In this document: positions 38,019 through 48,316 of the stretch, piece by piece | Position numbering within the stretch: position 1 is the stretch's first letter | How the letters are laid out: the number at the start of each line of letters is the position of its first letter | Origin: Acanthococcus lagerstroemiae | Lineage: Eukaryota > Arthropoda > Insecta > Hemiptera > Eriococcidae | NCBI GenBank assembly: GCA_031841125.1 | Contig: CM063108.1 | Span: forward strand, 43,236,122 to 43,300,121 | Reading direction: 5' to 3' | Length of the DNA stretch: 64,000 nt | Position numbers and translations under genes: made by a program | The notes under the pieces: model-generated | Database searches by the model: none | Seen by the model: the letters and a program-made list of their open reading frames with translations, nothing else | What the model was told of the DNA's origin: nothing

Positions 38019-38362
38019 AGAGTGGGCCATAAAAGAAATAAAACAAAAATTTAAAGCAGGTGTCACTATACATGGAGAACGAGTAAAGATGCTCAGGTTT
38101 GCAGATGATATATTGTCTTATTAGTTGAAAGGAGTATTGATTTGGAAAACATTTTAAGTAGAATAGAGGAGATTTTGAGTATAGAATATCGTATGAGAAC
38201 AAATAAAAATAAAACTAAAGTAATGGTATGTAATCGATGTAAATATGATAGATTAAATATAAATATTGTGCAGGAAAAGATCAAGGAAGTAAGCGAATTT
38301 TGCTGTTTAGGGAGTAAAATAACAAAAGATTGAAGGAGTAAAAGGGATATTAGTGGTAGAAT

Positions 38363-38468
38363 CGATGATAGAGGGGCGTATGTCGATGCACGCAGGCCAA
38401 ATTAGCCCCGGGACACCGCACCCCCTATCCCAGAAACGCCCCGAATGGGCCTACGTCAGAATAGGGGG
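38363..38468 (+). mobile_element. Short retroposon, copy 3 (type II, 106 bp)
   Basis: Flanked by a 14-bp direct repeat with one mismatch (ATTAGTGGTAGAAT at 38349-38362, ATTAGTAGTAGAAT at 38469-38482). Starts CGATGATAGAGGGGCGTATG and ends AGAATAGGGGG. Segment pairs: GGGGCGT (38373-38379) with ACGCCCC (38436-38442), and CCCCCTAT (38421-38428) with ATAGGGGG (38461-38468). Confidence 0.88.
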
Positions 38469-38955
38469 ATTAGTAGTAGAATAGCACAAGCCAAATTAGC
38501 GTTTTATTGAAAAAGTAATCTTTTCAAATCAAAAATAAATCTGGAAATCAAAAAATTGTTCTTGTAAACTTGTGTTTGGAGTGTAGCCTTATATGGATGT
38601 GAAACGTGGACCATAGGAAAACCAGAGAAGAGAATGATCGAAGCTTTTGAGATGTGGTGCTAGAAGCGTAATACGTAGCATCAAATGGACGTATAAGGTA
38701 GAAAGCACTTAACAGAGTAGGAGGTAAAATGGATATTTGAAATTGTCTGAAGAGAAGGAGAAATAAGTTAATAGGGCATAATTTGAGGTACCCACGAATA
38801 ATATCACTGCTGCTAGAAGGAAGAGTGGAAGGAGAGAATTGGGTAGGGGTTGGCAAAGATTCCAGTGAATGAGAGAACTTGCGCAAGATAGGGAGAAGTG
38901 GCGAGCTATATCAAACCAGTCGTAGACTGATAACCGTATCATCATCATCATCATA

Positions 38956-39963
38956 TGTAGATACCGATCACCACACCGAATTTCACCTCCATCATCCCAA
39001 AACTCAGTTTCTTCGAGAGTCACTGACCTATATCGTGGACTCGATCTATGTTATATTTAATTGATGTCATAGCGATGGCATACGGCGAAAAAGTCCAATG
39101 AATTGTGCCAACCAAAAGCAGATCTAGAATATGTAAGAGTTATGGATATAGTGCAGTTACATTTTTGAGATTTTACGCTCAAAACCTACTTTAAATTCTA
39201 TGAGAGGAGTGGCTGCGCCGACAACGGAGAAAATTCTTTGGCTAGTGTTTCCAACAAGTTAAATTTGGTTTAAAAAATGGAGATTGGACTTTTTTACTCT
39301 AGGCCAATCGATATAACCATCGTCGTCTAAATTTACATTTCCACCACTCTCGAAAATCGAGAAAAAGAACTTTACTCAAAAAATGTCAAAATTTAATGTA
39401 CTTGTATGAATGAAAAGAGGATCATGTGATCGAGCTGAAATTTTCAGGGCTTTACTTTTTCACCAAGTGGAACAATATCTGTCTGGTAATGATGAACATT
39501 CGAGCATCCAAAAATTGCTGGCAAACTAATAATTATTACACTCTGGATATTCTCATTCTCTGTATTCTAATGAAAAAAAAAGAGTAAAATCTAACTTATT
39601 TGTGCAGTTACTGTGCCTCACGAGCAACATTCGAAAATTGAAATTTTTTGGATTTAATAGGATTTTCTGATATTATGAAATCAGTCACTGCAGAGTGTAG
39701 AACTGTCAGAAAAAGTTTACTGTTTTTAAGAGTTCACTACCGTGTGATCATGTTTATTGAAATTACTATGACAATTTCACCAGCTATCACGGAGGATTGT
39801 CCCCCATTCCTAGGTCGTTAATTTATTGTTTCGAAAGTAGTGTTATATAAATTTTGGCTGGATCAGATATCATAAGTCCCTGCGAATAAAGCGAACGCCG
39901 CTGCGTGACTGCGATTATTTAAAACGGTCGAATTCGAGCGCAGGTATTCTAATTGAAATTCAC
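38956..39963. other. Intergenic or intronic sequence
   Basis: AT-rich, no coding signal or repeat with clear ends. Confidence 0.4.
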
Positions 39964-40072
39964 CTTCGAGATGGTGACGACGCATTGCTACCGCCGCGAT
40001 ACGATCGACAAGTCCGAAAAATTTAATTTTAATTTCAGTCGAACGATTTTCCTTGGCGCCAGATTTTGCCAT
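39964..40072 (-). CDS. Possible first coding exon of an unidentified gene
   Basis: Reads MAKSGAKENRSTEIKIKFFG, LVDRIAAVAMRRHHLE, then a GTGAAT donor in phase 1. The DNA just upstream (40073-40200) is unusually rich in C, G and CpG, which suits a promoter/5' UTR. Its phase fits the acceptor at 34199. The product is not recognised and the 5.8-kb intron is inferred. Confidence 0.4.
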
Positions 40073-40200
40073 TCTAAATTCCGAGTCATGCGACTGCTAC
40101 CGTGACCGTCGTCCCGGTAACTCCTGCGGCGCTAAAGAGCTCCAGCGCCGCACGACGCACGACACAGTTCCTGTGAAATGCCCGCAACCGACGGGTGTAT
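40073..40200 (-). promoter_or_regulatory. CpG-rich segment, possible promoter/5' UTR
   Basis: A short island of GC-rich sequence in AT-rich DNA, directly upstream of the possible first exon at 39964-40072. No TATA box seen. Assigned only from composition and position. Confidence 0.3.
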
Positions 40201-40672
40201 ACTTGACGCATTACAGACGAAACGAATCGGACATGTGAAAATTATTCTGCACTTGATAATGCTCTCCTGAGATTTTCCATTTCGACAGATCAGTGGCGCC
40301 AGAACTGACGGCACTTGTCCCCATTCGTGAAAGACAGAAATATCCCCTACCCTCCAATTTCAACAAAGATAATTGTAAGAATAAGAGCTCGCTCACATGA
40401 AACGGTAAATGATCGGAAAAACACACTGAATTCCCATTTTCCTTCAAATCTGAAAACCTTTAATTACCGTCACAATTGACAAAAGGGATACGAGTAACAT
40501 GATTGCAATGTGTAGAGTAAATTGAGCTTAAATTTCAGTCAAAAATATGTATACTGTCTACATAAATTCCACTCTTGGCAGCGGGTTGCGTGGTAATTCA
40601 GGCATAAATTATATGTTTATGTATTACGCTTTTGAGATACGAGACTTAGAATGTACCCCATATAAATGTTAC

Positions 40673-41845
40673 TGATAGCTACCTTCTTCTTTCTTGCTGA
40701 TAACATATAAAAACATAGAGATAGATGCATAGGCCTACTAAAACTTTTTCCAGGGAGGGGCGAAAAGGTAGAATTATAAGCTATCAGTATGTGGCGCCAG
40801 TCACATATTTTCGTTGTCTAGCGTCTAACCCTCTAGGCACATCCCATTTTCTGCGGATTCTATTCATTGGCTTTAAATAATATTCGAAAATAATCTTGCA
40901 AGCACCGGAACATAATTTTTTTCAAAATCCAGGGGGGGGGGGCAAGCCCCTCACTGGCTACGCCCATGGACAGATGTAAAACAGACATGAGACTCAAGAT
41001 GTACATACCCAATAGGTATAAATTACTGATAGTTACTGTCTCTTTCCCTACTGATAAGAATATAGAGACAGATATAAAACAGACATGAGATTTAGAACGT
41101 ACCCGGTATAAATATTACTGATAGGTATCTTTTCCTTTCCTACTGACAGGAATAAAGATGTAGAGACAGATATATGTAGTAAAACAGACATAAGACTTAG
41201 GACGTAACAATATAAATATGACTCATAGTTACCTTCTTTTTCCCTACTGATAAGAATAAAGACATAGAGACGTATATGAAACAGACATGATACCTAGGGC
41301 GTAACAATATAAATATTACTGATAGTTACCTTCTTCTTCCCTACTGATAAGAATAAAGATATAGAGGCAGATATAAGATATGAGACTTAGGTACTGATGG
41401 GTATCTTCTCCTTCCCTGATAGGAATAAAGACTTAGAGGAAGATATAAAACAGACATGTGACCTAGGACGTACCCAATACAAATATTACTGATAGTTACT
41501 ATCTCCTTCCCTATGATAAGAATAAAGACATAGAGACAGATATGGAACAGACATGATACTTAGGATGTAACGATATAAATAAATAGGATAATTACCTTCT
41601 TCTTCCCTACCGATAAGAATAAAGATATAACGACCGATATATAAGGTACAAGACTTAGGACATACCCGATATAAATGTTACTGATAGGTACCTTCTTCTT
41701 CCCTGATAGTAATAAAAACATAGAGGTAGATATAAAACAGACGTGTGACTTAGGACGTACTTAATACAATTATTACTGATAGTTACCATCTCCTTCCCTA
41801 TTGATAAGAATATACCTAGAGACAGATATGAAACAGACACGAGAC
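40673..41845. repeat. Tandem array, ~93-bp unit, about 10 copies
   Basis: The unit contains GATAAGAATAAAGAYATAGAG, CAGACATGAGACTTAGGACG, AATATAAATATTACTGATAG and TTACCTTCTTCTTCCCTACT. Successive GATAAGAA words start near 41054, 41145, 41249, 41345, 41428, 41515, 41618, 41703 and 41801. The first unit is separated from the rest by a hAT MITE (40728-40968). A stray unit lies near 43922-43990. Confidence 0.85.
40728..40968. mobile_element. hAT-type MITE, 241 bp, inside the 93-bp array
   Basis: 8-bp target repeat with one mismatch (GATAGATG at 40720-40727, GACAGATG at 40969-40976), and both sides are array sequence. The left end CATAGGCCTAC is related to the reverse complement of the right end, CATGGGCGTAGCC. 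A run of 11-12 G lies near the right end. Confidence 0.75.
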
Positions 41846-41914
41846 TTTAGCTGTAGAATTTCAACAACTGTAGCTGTTTTTGTTGGAGCGGTAACTAAAA
41901 GCTCTTCCTGTTTC

Positions 41915-43580
41915 TTCACAGTGGTTTTTTAGAAACAGAAACTTGAAAGTCGTATGACCTTGGTTCATCTCTTTGACGAACCACCGTCCCATGTTTTCCA
42001 GTGTCTGTGATGGACACTTCGTCGCCCGGATGTAGTTCGGCTAAGACACGTGTTTCATGCTTCTTGTTGTATTGCCGCTCCATTTCGTGGTTGCTCGATG
42101 CGCAATCAGTTACCCTAGTTATCCGCGGAAAAGTTACCCATTTGAAAACCTCAGTTACCCTCAGATTACCCAGAAACCCGTCAGTTACCCTTGGTTCCCC
42201 TTTAGTTACCTGGGTAACTGGCGGGATTTTTACAGTTGAATAACTTGGCCGGATTCACTTCTAAAAGAATCCGGGATGGTCCGATATGACATCAGGCTCT
42301 ATAGCAAGTGCTCTGTATCGAGAATCTTCTTCGCGATTTTAATGGCGGCTTCCACAAGTCCATTACTTTGCGGAAAATTTGGGCTCAAGTCATACCCGAA
42401 TTTCTCGGCGTATTCTTGAGTTTCCTTTGAAATTATGTGAGGCCCATTATCGGTGAATAAGATTTCTGATATTCCCAAGCATGAAAGGGAGGAACGTTCC
42501 GGATACAGCGGGGGGTGAAACAGGGTGACCCGCTTTCACAAAACATTTTTAAAGCAATATTAAAGGAAATTTTTCGGAAAATGAATTGGGAAAAAATAGG
42601 AATCAATGTGGGTGGTACAAATCTAAACGATCTGCGGTTTGCGGATGATGTCGTTCTGATAGGAAAAAATGCAATAGAACTAGCAAAAATGGGAAATGAT
42701 TTGAGGCAAAATTATGCGAAAGTGGGGTTAAGCATGAACGAGTCGAAAACCAAAATAATGACCAATGAAACACATGTAGATCATATCCAAATAGGCAACC
42801 TAGTAATAAACAAAGTAGACGAATACAGATATCTTGGACAAATCATCTCTTTCGAGGGGGGGGGGGGGAAGCATCGAAGGAAATAAGTGCAAGAATATCT
42901 AATTCTTGGATAGCATTTTAGGCGAAAAAAATACATATTCAAAAGCAACATCAAGTTAAACACAAAAATTAAGGTTCTAGACATGTGTATAATGCCAATA
43001 TTGGGATACGGATGTCAGGCATGGTCATTAACCAAAAAACAAGTTTTTAAGCTAAAAACAACACAGCATTCAATGATATGAGGAGTGTGTTGAAAATCAA
43101 AATTAGAGACAAAATTAGTATTAAAAAAATTGTAAATAAAGCCAAACTCCGAGATATTGGGTACCAGATCAATAAGAAACTCAAGTTCAAGTATGCAGGC
43201 CGTATAGCCAGGGGAGGCCAGGAGAGATGGTGCTTGCTGGCTACCCAATGGATACCAAGAACCAATAAAAGAAACAGAGGAAGGCCTAATACAGGATGGC
43301 TAGACGAAATTCAGAGGTATGTAGGCCCTCACTGGGCCAGAAACGCCCAAAATAAAAAATACTAAAAAAACGTGTCAGAGGCTTATGCCCTCAAATGAGC
43401 AGACTAGACGGTGGCTCATCTACATCAAAGCTCTAAATGATTAGAAGAAATAGGTAGTATTGTAACACAGTTAGTCAAAGCTGTAAATAAAGTTAAATGA
43501 AAAATATCTGTGAATAAGGTTTCTGATATTCCCGAGCATAAAAAACATGTCTTCAATACTGTGATGATTGTATAGCTGAC
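41915..43580 (-). mobile_element. Gypsy-type LTR retrotransposon integrase remnant, split by a LINE
   Basis: On the minus strand, 43544-43580 and the duplicated site encode the start of the integrase second half (GISETLFTDN). 42300-42486 carries TDNGPHI and PQSNGLVEAAI, the second Asp and the Glu of the DDE triad, about three residues closer than the usual D-35-E. 41915-42098 carries the C-terminal part (LHPGDEV, GTVVRQRDEPRSYDFQV). GTTACCC-rich repeats (42108-42230) separate the last two pieces. No LTRs or other pol domains were seen. Confidence 0.8.
42487..43509 (+). mobile_element. Non-LTR retrotransposon 3' half inserted in Gypsy integrase
   Basis: RT from GVKQGDPLSQNIFKAIL through LRFADDVVLIG to YRYLGQIIS, then broken at a run of 12 G (about 42856). 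The C-terminal end is readable (IGYQINKKLKFKYAGRIARG, RGRPNTGWLDEI). A ~34-bp direct repeat with three differences flanks it (42453-42486 and 43510-43543), so this is a 5'-truncated insertion with its target duplication preserved. Confidence 0.88.
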
Positions 43581-43667
43581 TTTTTTTTCGTAATTAAAAA
43601 CCGACTCCGTCTTTTATGTTAAACTCTATATATTATTCTTATTCTCATACAGGTCCAAAATGTGCAA

Positions 43668-43870
43668 AGGAAAAATCAGGGCCGCATCGATGGGGGGGGG
43701 GGGGTCAACCCCCTTAATCCCCCACCCCAACCCACATTGGCTAAAAAAACACGAAAAAACAATGGGTTCAGACGGAGAGGAGGGGATCTGTGGCTGAGCC
43801 ACCCCCACTAAGAAAAATTTATCTTAATCGCAACCCCCCCCCCCTATTTAAATGTTGGGTACAGCCGTGG
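43668..43870. repeat. Possible degraded MITE with G and C runs
   Basis: Starts near CAGGGCCGCATC and ends near GGTACAGCCGTG, a weak inverted match, with runs of 13 G (43691) and 12 C (43837). No target duplication matched. Confidence 0.35.
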
Positions 43871-43990
43871 TAAACGTAACCGGTTATCTCTAAGCCAGCG
43901 TTGCCACAGCGTTGTACAGAGATATTACTGATAGCTACTTTCTCCCTTGCTGACGAGACATAAAGATAGACGTAAGACATGAGACATTGA

Positions 43991-45414
43991 TCTCTCCTGA
44001 TAGCTGATCTCTACATCGCGATAAACATAATAGACATCTAATTTGGGGCGAACACGATAAGTTGCCTTACAAAATACATTGGGGCAGACTAGACCTTTTA
44101 ATCTGAGATTGTGGTTCATTGTCTTTCTACAAAGAATTCCAGGTTGACATCACCAAAATACCTCCAATCCGCTCCTACATAAGTTAGGTATGCAAATTAA
44201 TTAACGACGAACGTGGGAATTCTATTCATTTTCTTCTCCTGATAACTGAGACAATGAAACTTCACTCTCGCAACTGTCATGAATGAAAACAAATTCGGGT
44301 GATGAATTTTTTGTGCAAGCGAGGTGAGCACAATTTTTGCAAGTATGGCATTGTATTCATACTTCTTTTCGCTTTACTATTGGTATAAAGCTCCATACAA
44401 AACTCGCTTTCGGCAATAAAGGTCAACTTTTTGGCAGTTTTAGGTTTCTTAGTTTATCCTTGTACATTTCTCGAGGTCGAGGCAGGCTTGTTTGAGTTCA
44501 TCCTTTCGTTACGTTTCGGTTTTCTAGAGGCAGTTGCGTCTTTTTCTGAGGTCTCAGTAAGTACGGTGCACTTTCCAGGGTTTCTCCCTCCTTTGCGAAC
44601 CTTTTTCTTCAGCTACTTTTGGGAATGGCGTAATTTTCTCTGGTGATGTACGAACTTATTAGTCGCGATGGTCCAGGTAATGTTTGAGATGGCTCAAACA
44701 CGTATCGAAATTCGCGTTCGTTGGCAATTTTTACAATGGGTCAACGTACCCTGGATGGTGGGGTTTTATAAAATACAATTTTTCAGGAGGAAAAATAAAT
44801 GTAATTTTAGATTCTAATACATCAAAAGATGGCTGAAGAAATTCTATTTACCACATACTATTTGATTTTTGCGCATGCGAAATATTAAACTTATATGAGA
44901 GTGAATTTTTCGATGACAAAACGTAACTTTTTGCTACATTTTGGGTTATCAGAAAATCAAACCAAAGTAAATCAGGTCGATTCCATAATCACGAGGTCTA
45001 CTAGTTCTGGATGAAGCTTTAGTACACTCATGATTAGTCTGACGTCATTAGATTCAAAAAAGCACCTTTTACACAGAAGATGCGTAGATTGAAAAAAGTT
45101 ACCCCGTGGACAGTTAACCCCGGTCTCAGTATTTTGAAATTCGAGCATGTAGTTCTCTATTTTGCAATCGTTTCCAAACCCAGCTTGTCTAGTATTGCCA
45201 GCCCCAGCTGCGTGATAACGTCATCTCATCTGGATTGCTTAGCTATGACCATTATCACTTTTGTGATCGTAATTTTGCCCAGTGATGCTATTTTACGAAA
45301 TGGAAACGTAAATATCTGGTTCAGTGGCGCGTAATGTTAAGCAGAATATTGACACTCATTTCGCTCATGTCGATCCATGCATGGCCAAGGGGTCGCGAAG
45401 CCCCTAGTATCCGT
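43991..45414. other. Intergenic sequence
   Basis: No gene or clear repeat. The words GTCGATCCATGCATGGCCAA and AGCCCC at about 45370-45400 faintly resemble the short-retroposon core but are too diverged to call. Confidence 0.35.
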
Positions 45415-45985
45415 TATAGGGTTTTCTATGTTCAAGTTCAAAAAGCTTTATTTAAGGGAGTAAATAAACAGTATATAATATCTATAATGAATTAGCGACC
45501 CCAAAGTGGGGCTCGCTCCTCCCCTGACCCATGCCGGGTAAAGGTCTCCTGTAGACGCTCCCATTCATTCCTATTCCTGGCTATTCTTTGGAAGTTGTTA
45601 CTTTTTAGAAATTTATTTATATCGTCTTTCCATCTTAATGTTTGTTTGCCTCTTCTTCTTTTGTCGTTCAGCGGGGCTGTCAAAAGGTGGCCCTATAGGT
45701 CCATCGTTCGTCTCTGAGACGGGAGATGTGTCCCGCCCACCCCCATTTTATTCTTTTGATCTGCCAAACTGAATTATTATTAAATCTCAATTTCCTTTTG
45801 ATAACCGAGATTCTTATCCTGTCCCTTCTTTTGTTATTCCCAGCATTGATCCTTCCATTGAGTTTTGGGTTACCCCAATTCTGTTCAAAATGTTTGCACT
45901 TAATGGCCATGTTTGACATCCGTATGTTAGGACAGGCAGGACACACATATTGAAAATTTCGCTTTTGTTTTGTTTTCATGTTACG
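45415..45985 (-). mobile_element. Non-LTR retrotransposon, 3' end
   Basis: Minus-strand C-terminal region of a LINE ORF2: INAGNNKRRDRIRISVIKRK, KRIKWGWAGHISRLRDERW, then RRRGKQTLRWKDDI and NRNEWERLQETFTRHG. An AATAAAG-containing 3' UTR follows. The RT core is missing, so it is a 5'-truncated copy. Confidence 0.8.
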
Positions 45986-47805
45986 ACGTTTATTTGTCAG
46001 GTGGTTTTAGCTGGATCCCCTACCCACAAGACTCTACAGGGGACCATAACCTGAAGTATTGAAAATTGAATACGGGGGCATAAATGATATCAAACATAGG
46101 GTTCCCCGAGACGCTCAGTTAGAGTGTGCACTCTATCCAGAAGGCTTCACAGGGAGCTACAACGTAGAACCTAAAATATTCACCATCTCTCACACCCCCA
46201 TTGGTACGTTCCATAGAAGGCCCCGAATGTGCAGTGTTACCAATTCCTACCGTTGCTCTCCTTCGCATACACAAGACACGATCGCGCTTCAGTCCGGTCA
46301 CTCGAAAGCCCTTCGCCAAAATATGACCGAATTTCGGTTTCACGAAATTTCCAGAACTAAAAAAGCGAATTTACGACGCAGTATATTTCACGGTGAACCC
46401 TCTAATTACACGCACGATCAAAATTACTTAATATTTCACAATATGCTGCTCGAGCACACGTTACACGCTGACTCTTTTGAGTGTGCCCGTCTGCGTATGC
46501 GTGTGCTCGTATAACGAAAGCATTTATGCGCCCAGAATATCCTTCGTTTCTGTACAGACACGCCCGTCATTTAATTTGTTTTTGGTGATGTTCTCAATAG
46601 GGGATGCCCTTGTACCGGCAATACGAGTACGCATTGAAGTGTGTACATACACGTCGACCAGTCGATGTATTGGTAAATGTTGATAAAAAGAAAAAAAAAA
46701 TGTTATTCCTTACGGTATAGAGGTGTACCTTTCGGTCGGTATCGCGAAAAATGAGAAAGGAAAAAAAGTTGCACCAATTTGTTGGAAAAAATTTAATAAT
46801 TTGGTTTTGTAGTCTGGTACTAGGTAGGTATTTTGTGTTCCACTTCGTCTATTCGATTTCCTTCGTGTTTACTCTTCCTCACGTGCCTTTCATGTTCGAG
46901 GTTAAGCCTTCCGAATGTTACCTTTGTTTGCTTGTTCGTACGTACGTCGCAAACACGAGCCAGACTATCGTTATTAACTCTTTGGGTCTCGAAACTGTTC
47001 CCACCGACTTATTTACTTCGTGCCGCCCGAACGCGATAAATTGTTAATAATGTAAACTAAATAACGAGAGAGCGTTCGAATATTGTGGAAATTTGGTCGA
47101 CAGCGGCCAGTTGAAGGACTGTCACTGTCAAGGCACTAGGTCAATGTCGCCGCATTGTTGGTACATGCGGTTTTTCCAAGGACGGCGAATTCCAGACTGT
47201 TAACGAGAATGCAGCTCGTGCGAGGAAAGTGCGAGTGCTAACCCAGGAAATCGTATTTCGGAGAGCTCCGTAGGTACGAATTATAATTCGACCAAAGTGG
47301 CGAGGAAGTCTTTTGTCGAGATCATCATCAAGTAGTACAGCTGACTGGTGGGAAATCAAGCTTTTCGTCATGAGCAAGGCCGTAACAAGAGTGGGTGCAA
47401 ATGGGGGCATTGCCTCCCGAGCAACTTAGTTCGTTTCCTTGACAGATGAGAATAGCGTTTTACGCAACTAGGGGGAAAATTGTAAAATCAGTTGAGTTTG
47501 CAGTAAGAGTTAAAGGCAAAAGTTGCAACACGAAAGTTGTGCATTATCATTTCCTCTCGAGTTGTATACGATGTTTCCTTCAACGTCTTCTTAGAAAGGG
47601 CAAAATTACGTGGGTGTCTACGAAACATACTAAAAAGTTAAGAGAATCGTTCAATTTGCAATTGAGAAAAATACATTTATCTGTATTTTAGAAAAAATAG
47701 GGTTTCTCAAAAACTAGCGGGGTGAGGGATTAAAAACTTATGTCACGGATATTTCTTAATGGTACCCACCTACCACTCAAATACCAATCCGATAGCTCTC
47801 GAGAG
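45986..47805. other. CpG-richer intergenic sequence
   Basis: 46200-47050 is richer in CpG than its neighbours and has open frames of about 150 and 98 codons on the plus strand (46059-46514, 46751-47047). Composition and lack of any motif argue against coding. It might be UTR of an unseen gene. Confidence 0.3.
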
Positions 47806-48290
47806 TCGCTGTGTGGCCGAGTGGTTACCGTGCCCGCTTCGTAATCCTTGCATTTCGGGTTCGAGTCCCACCAACGCCGGAAAGCTAGTGATATTCGAAT
47901 ACCTTCCTCCCTACTATCATCCTAGCAAAAATAGCGACTACAGTATCAATCCAGGTGGAAAGATAACACGTCCCGTAACCTCGTCTGTTCGAACGAACAA
48001 GGCATTACAATCACAGGACGCGTTACCACCAGATCAGAAAGATTGAGACTGTTGTGTGCACATTGTAGACAGCTTACTCAACGTCATGCAGACACGTGGA
48101 TAATAAGTGAACTGCGGCTGCATACTCTCCGGCACAGAGATGGAAAACTCCAACCCAATGAACCGCGGGGTAAGCAACGGCAGACTACCCCGAGTAACCC
48201 TGCCCAGGAAAGTCGCGCGTCAGGAACCGCGACCGCGTATACGGCACCCGACTGAGCTCGCGGGGGCAAATTTACCCTTCTTATACACCT
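47806..48290 (+). mobile_element. tRNA-derived SINE, second family
   Basis: A box GTGGCCGAGTGGTTACCG and B box GGGTTCGAGTCCC. Acceptor and anticodon stems do not pair, so not a tRNA gene. The GC-rich body (CCGCGGGGTAAGC, CTGCCCAGGAAAGTC) differs from the SINE at 36252. The 3' end and target duplication could not be fixed. Confidence 0.6.
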
Positions 48291-48316
48291 ATGACCTTTT
48301 AGAATTATTTCGCAAT

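Larger units (their letters stand above)
37086..38955 (+). mobile_element. Non-LTR retrotransposon (RTE/Jockey-like), decayed, hit by two short retroposons
   Basis: ORF2 pieces occur in order. 37086-37380 is the linker before RT (LRKEKASGVDEIQ). 37600-37950 is the RT core with NQFRFRKSRGTREAV, a YMAFVNIEKAFDDV block and GVRQGCSLSP. About 38092 has RFADDI. 38300 onward is the C-terminal region (CCLGSKITKD, LYGCETWTIG). It ends in an ATC-repeat tail at about 38940-38955, as RTE-type LINEs often do. Frameshifts and stops show it is inactive. Short retroposon copies interrupt it at 37955-38018 and 38363-38468. Confidence 0.85.

Noticed and set aside
40673..41845. CRISPR-like array
   Set aside because: Units are contiguous and diverged with no unique spacers, and the DNA is eukaryotic.
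46059..46514. 151-codon ORF
   Set aside because: No motif, splice context or domain-like composition.
47806..47880. tRNA-Thr-like gene with a CGT at the anticodon position
   Set aside because: Acceptor and anticodon stems fail to pair; treated as a SINE head.
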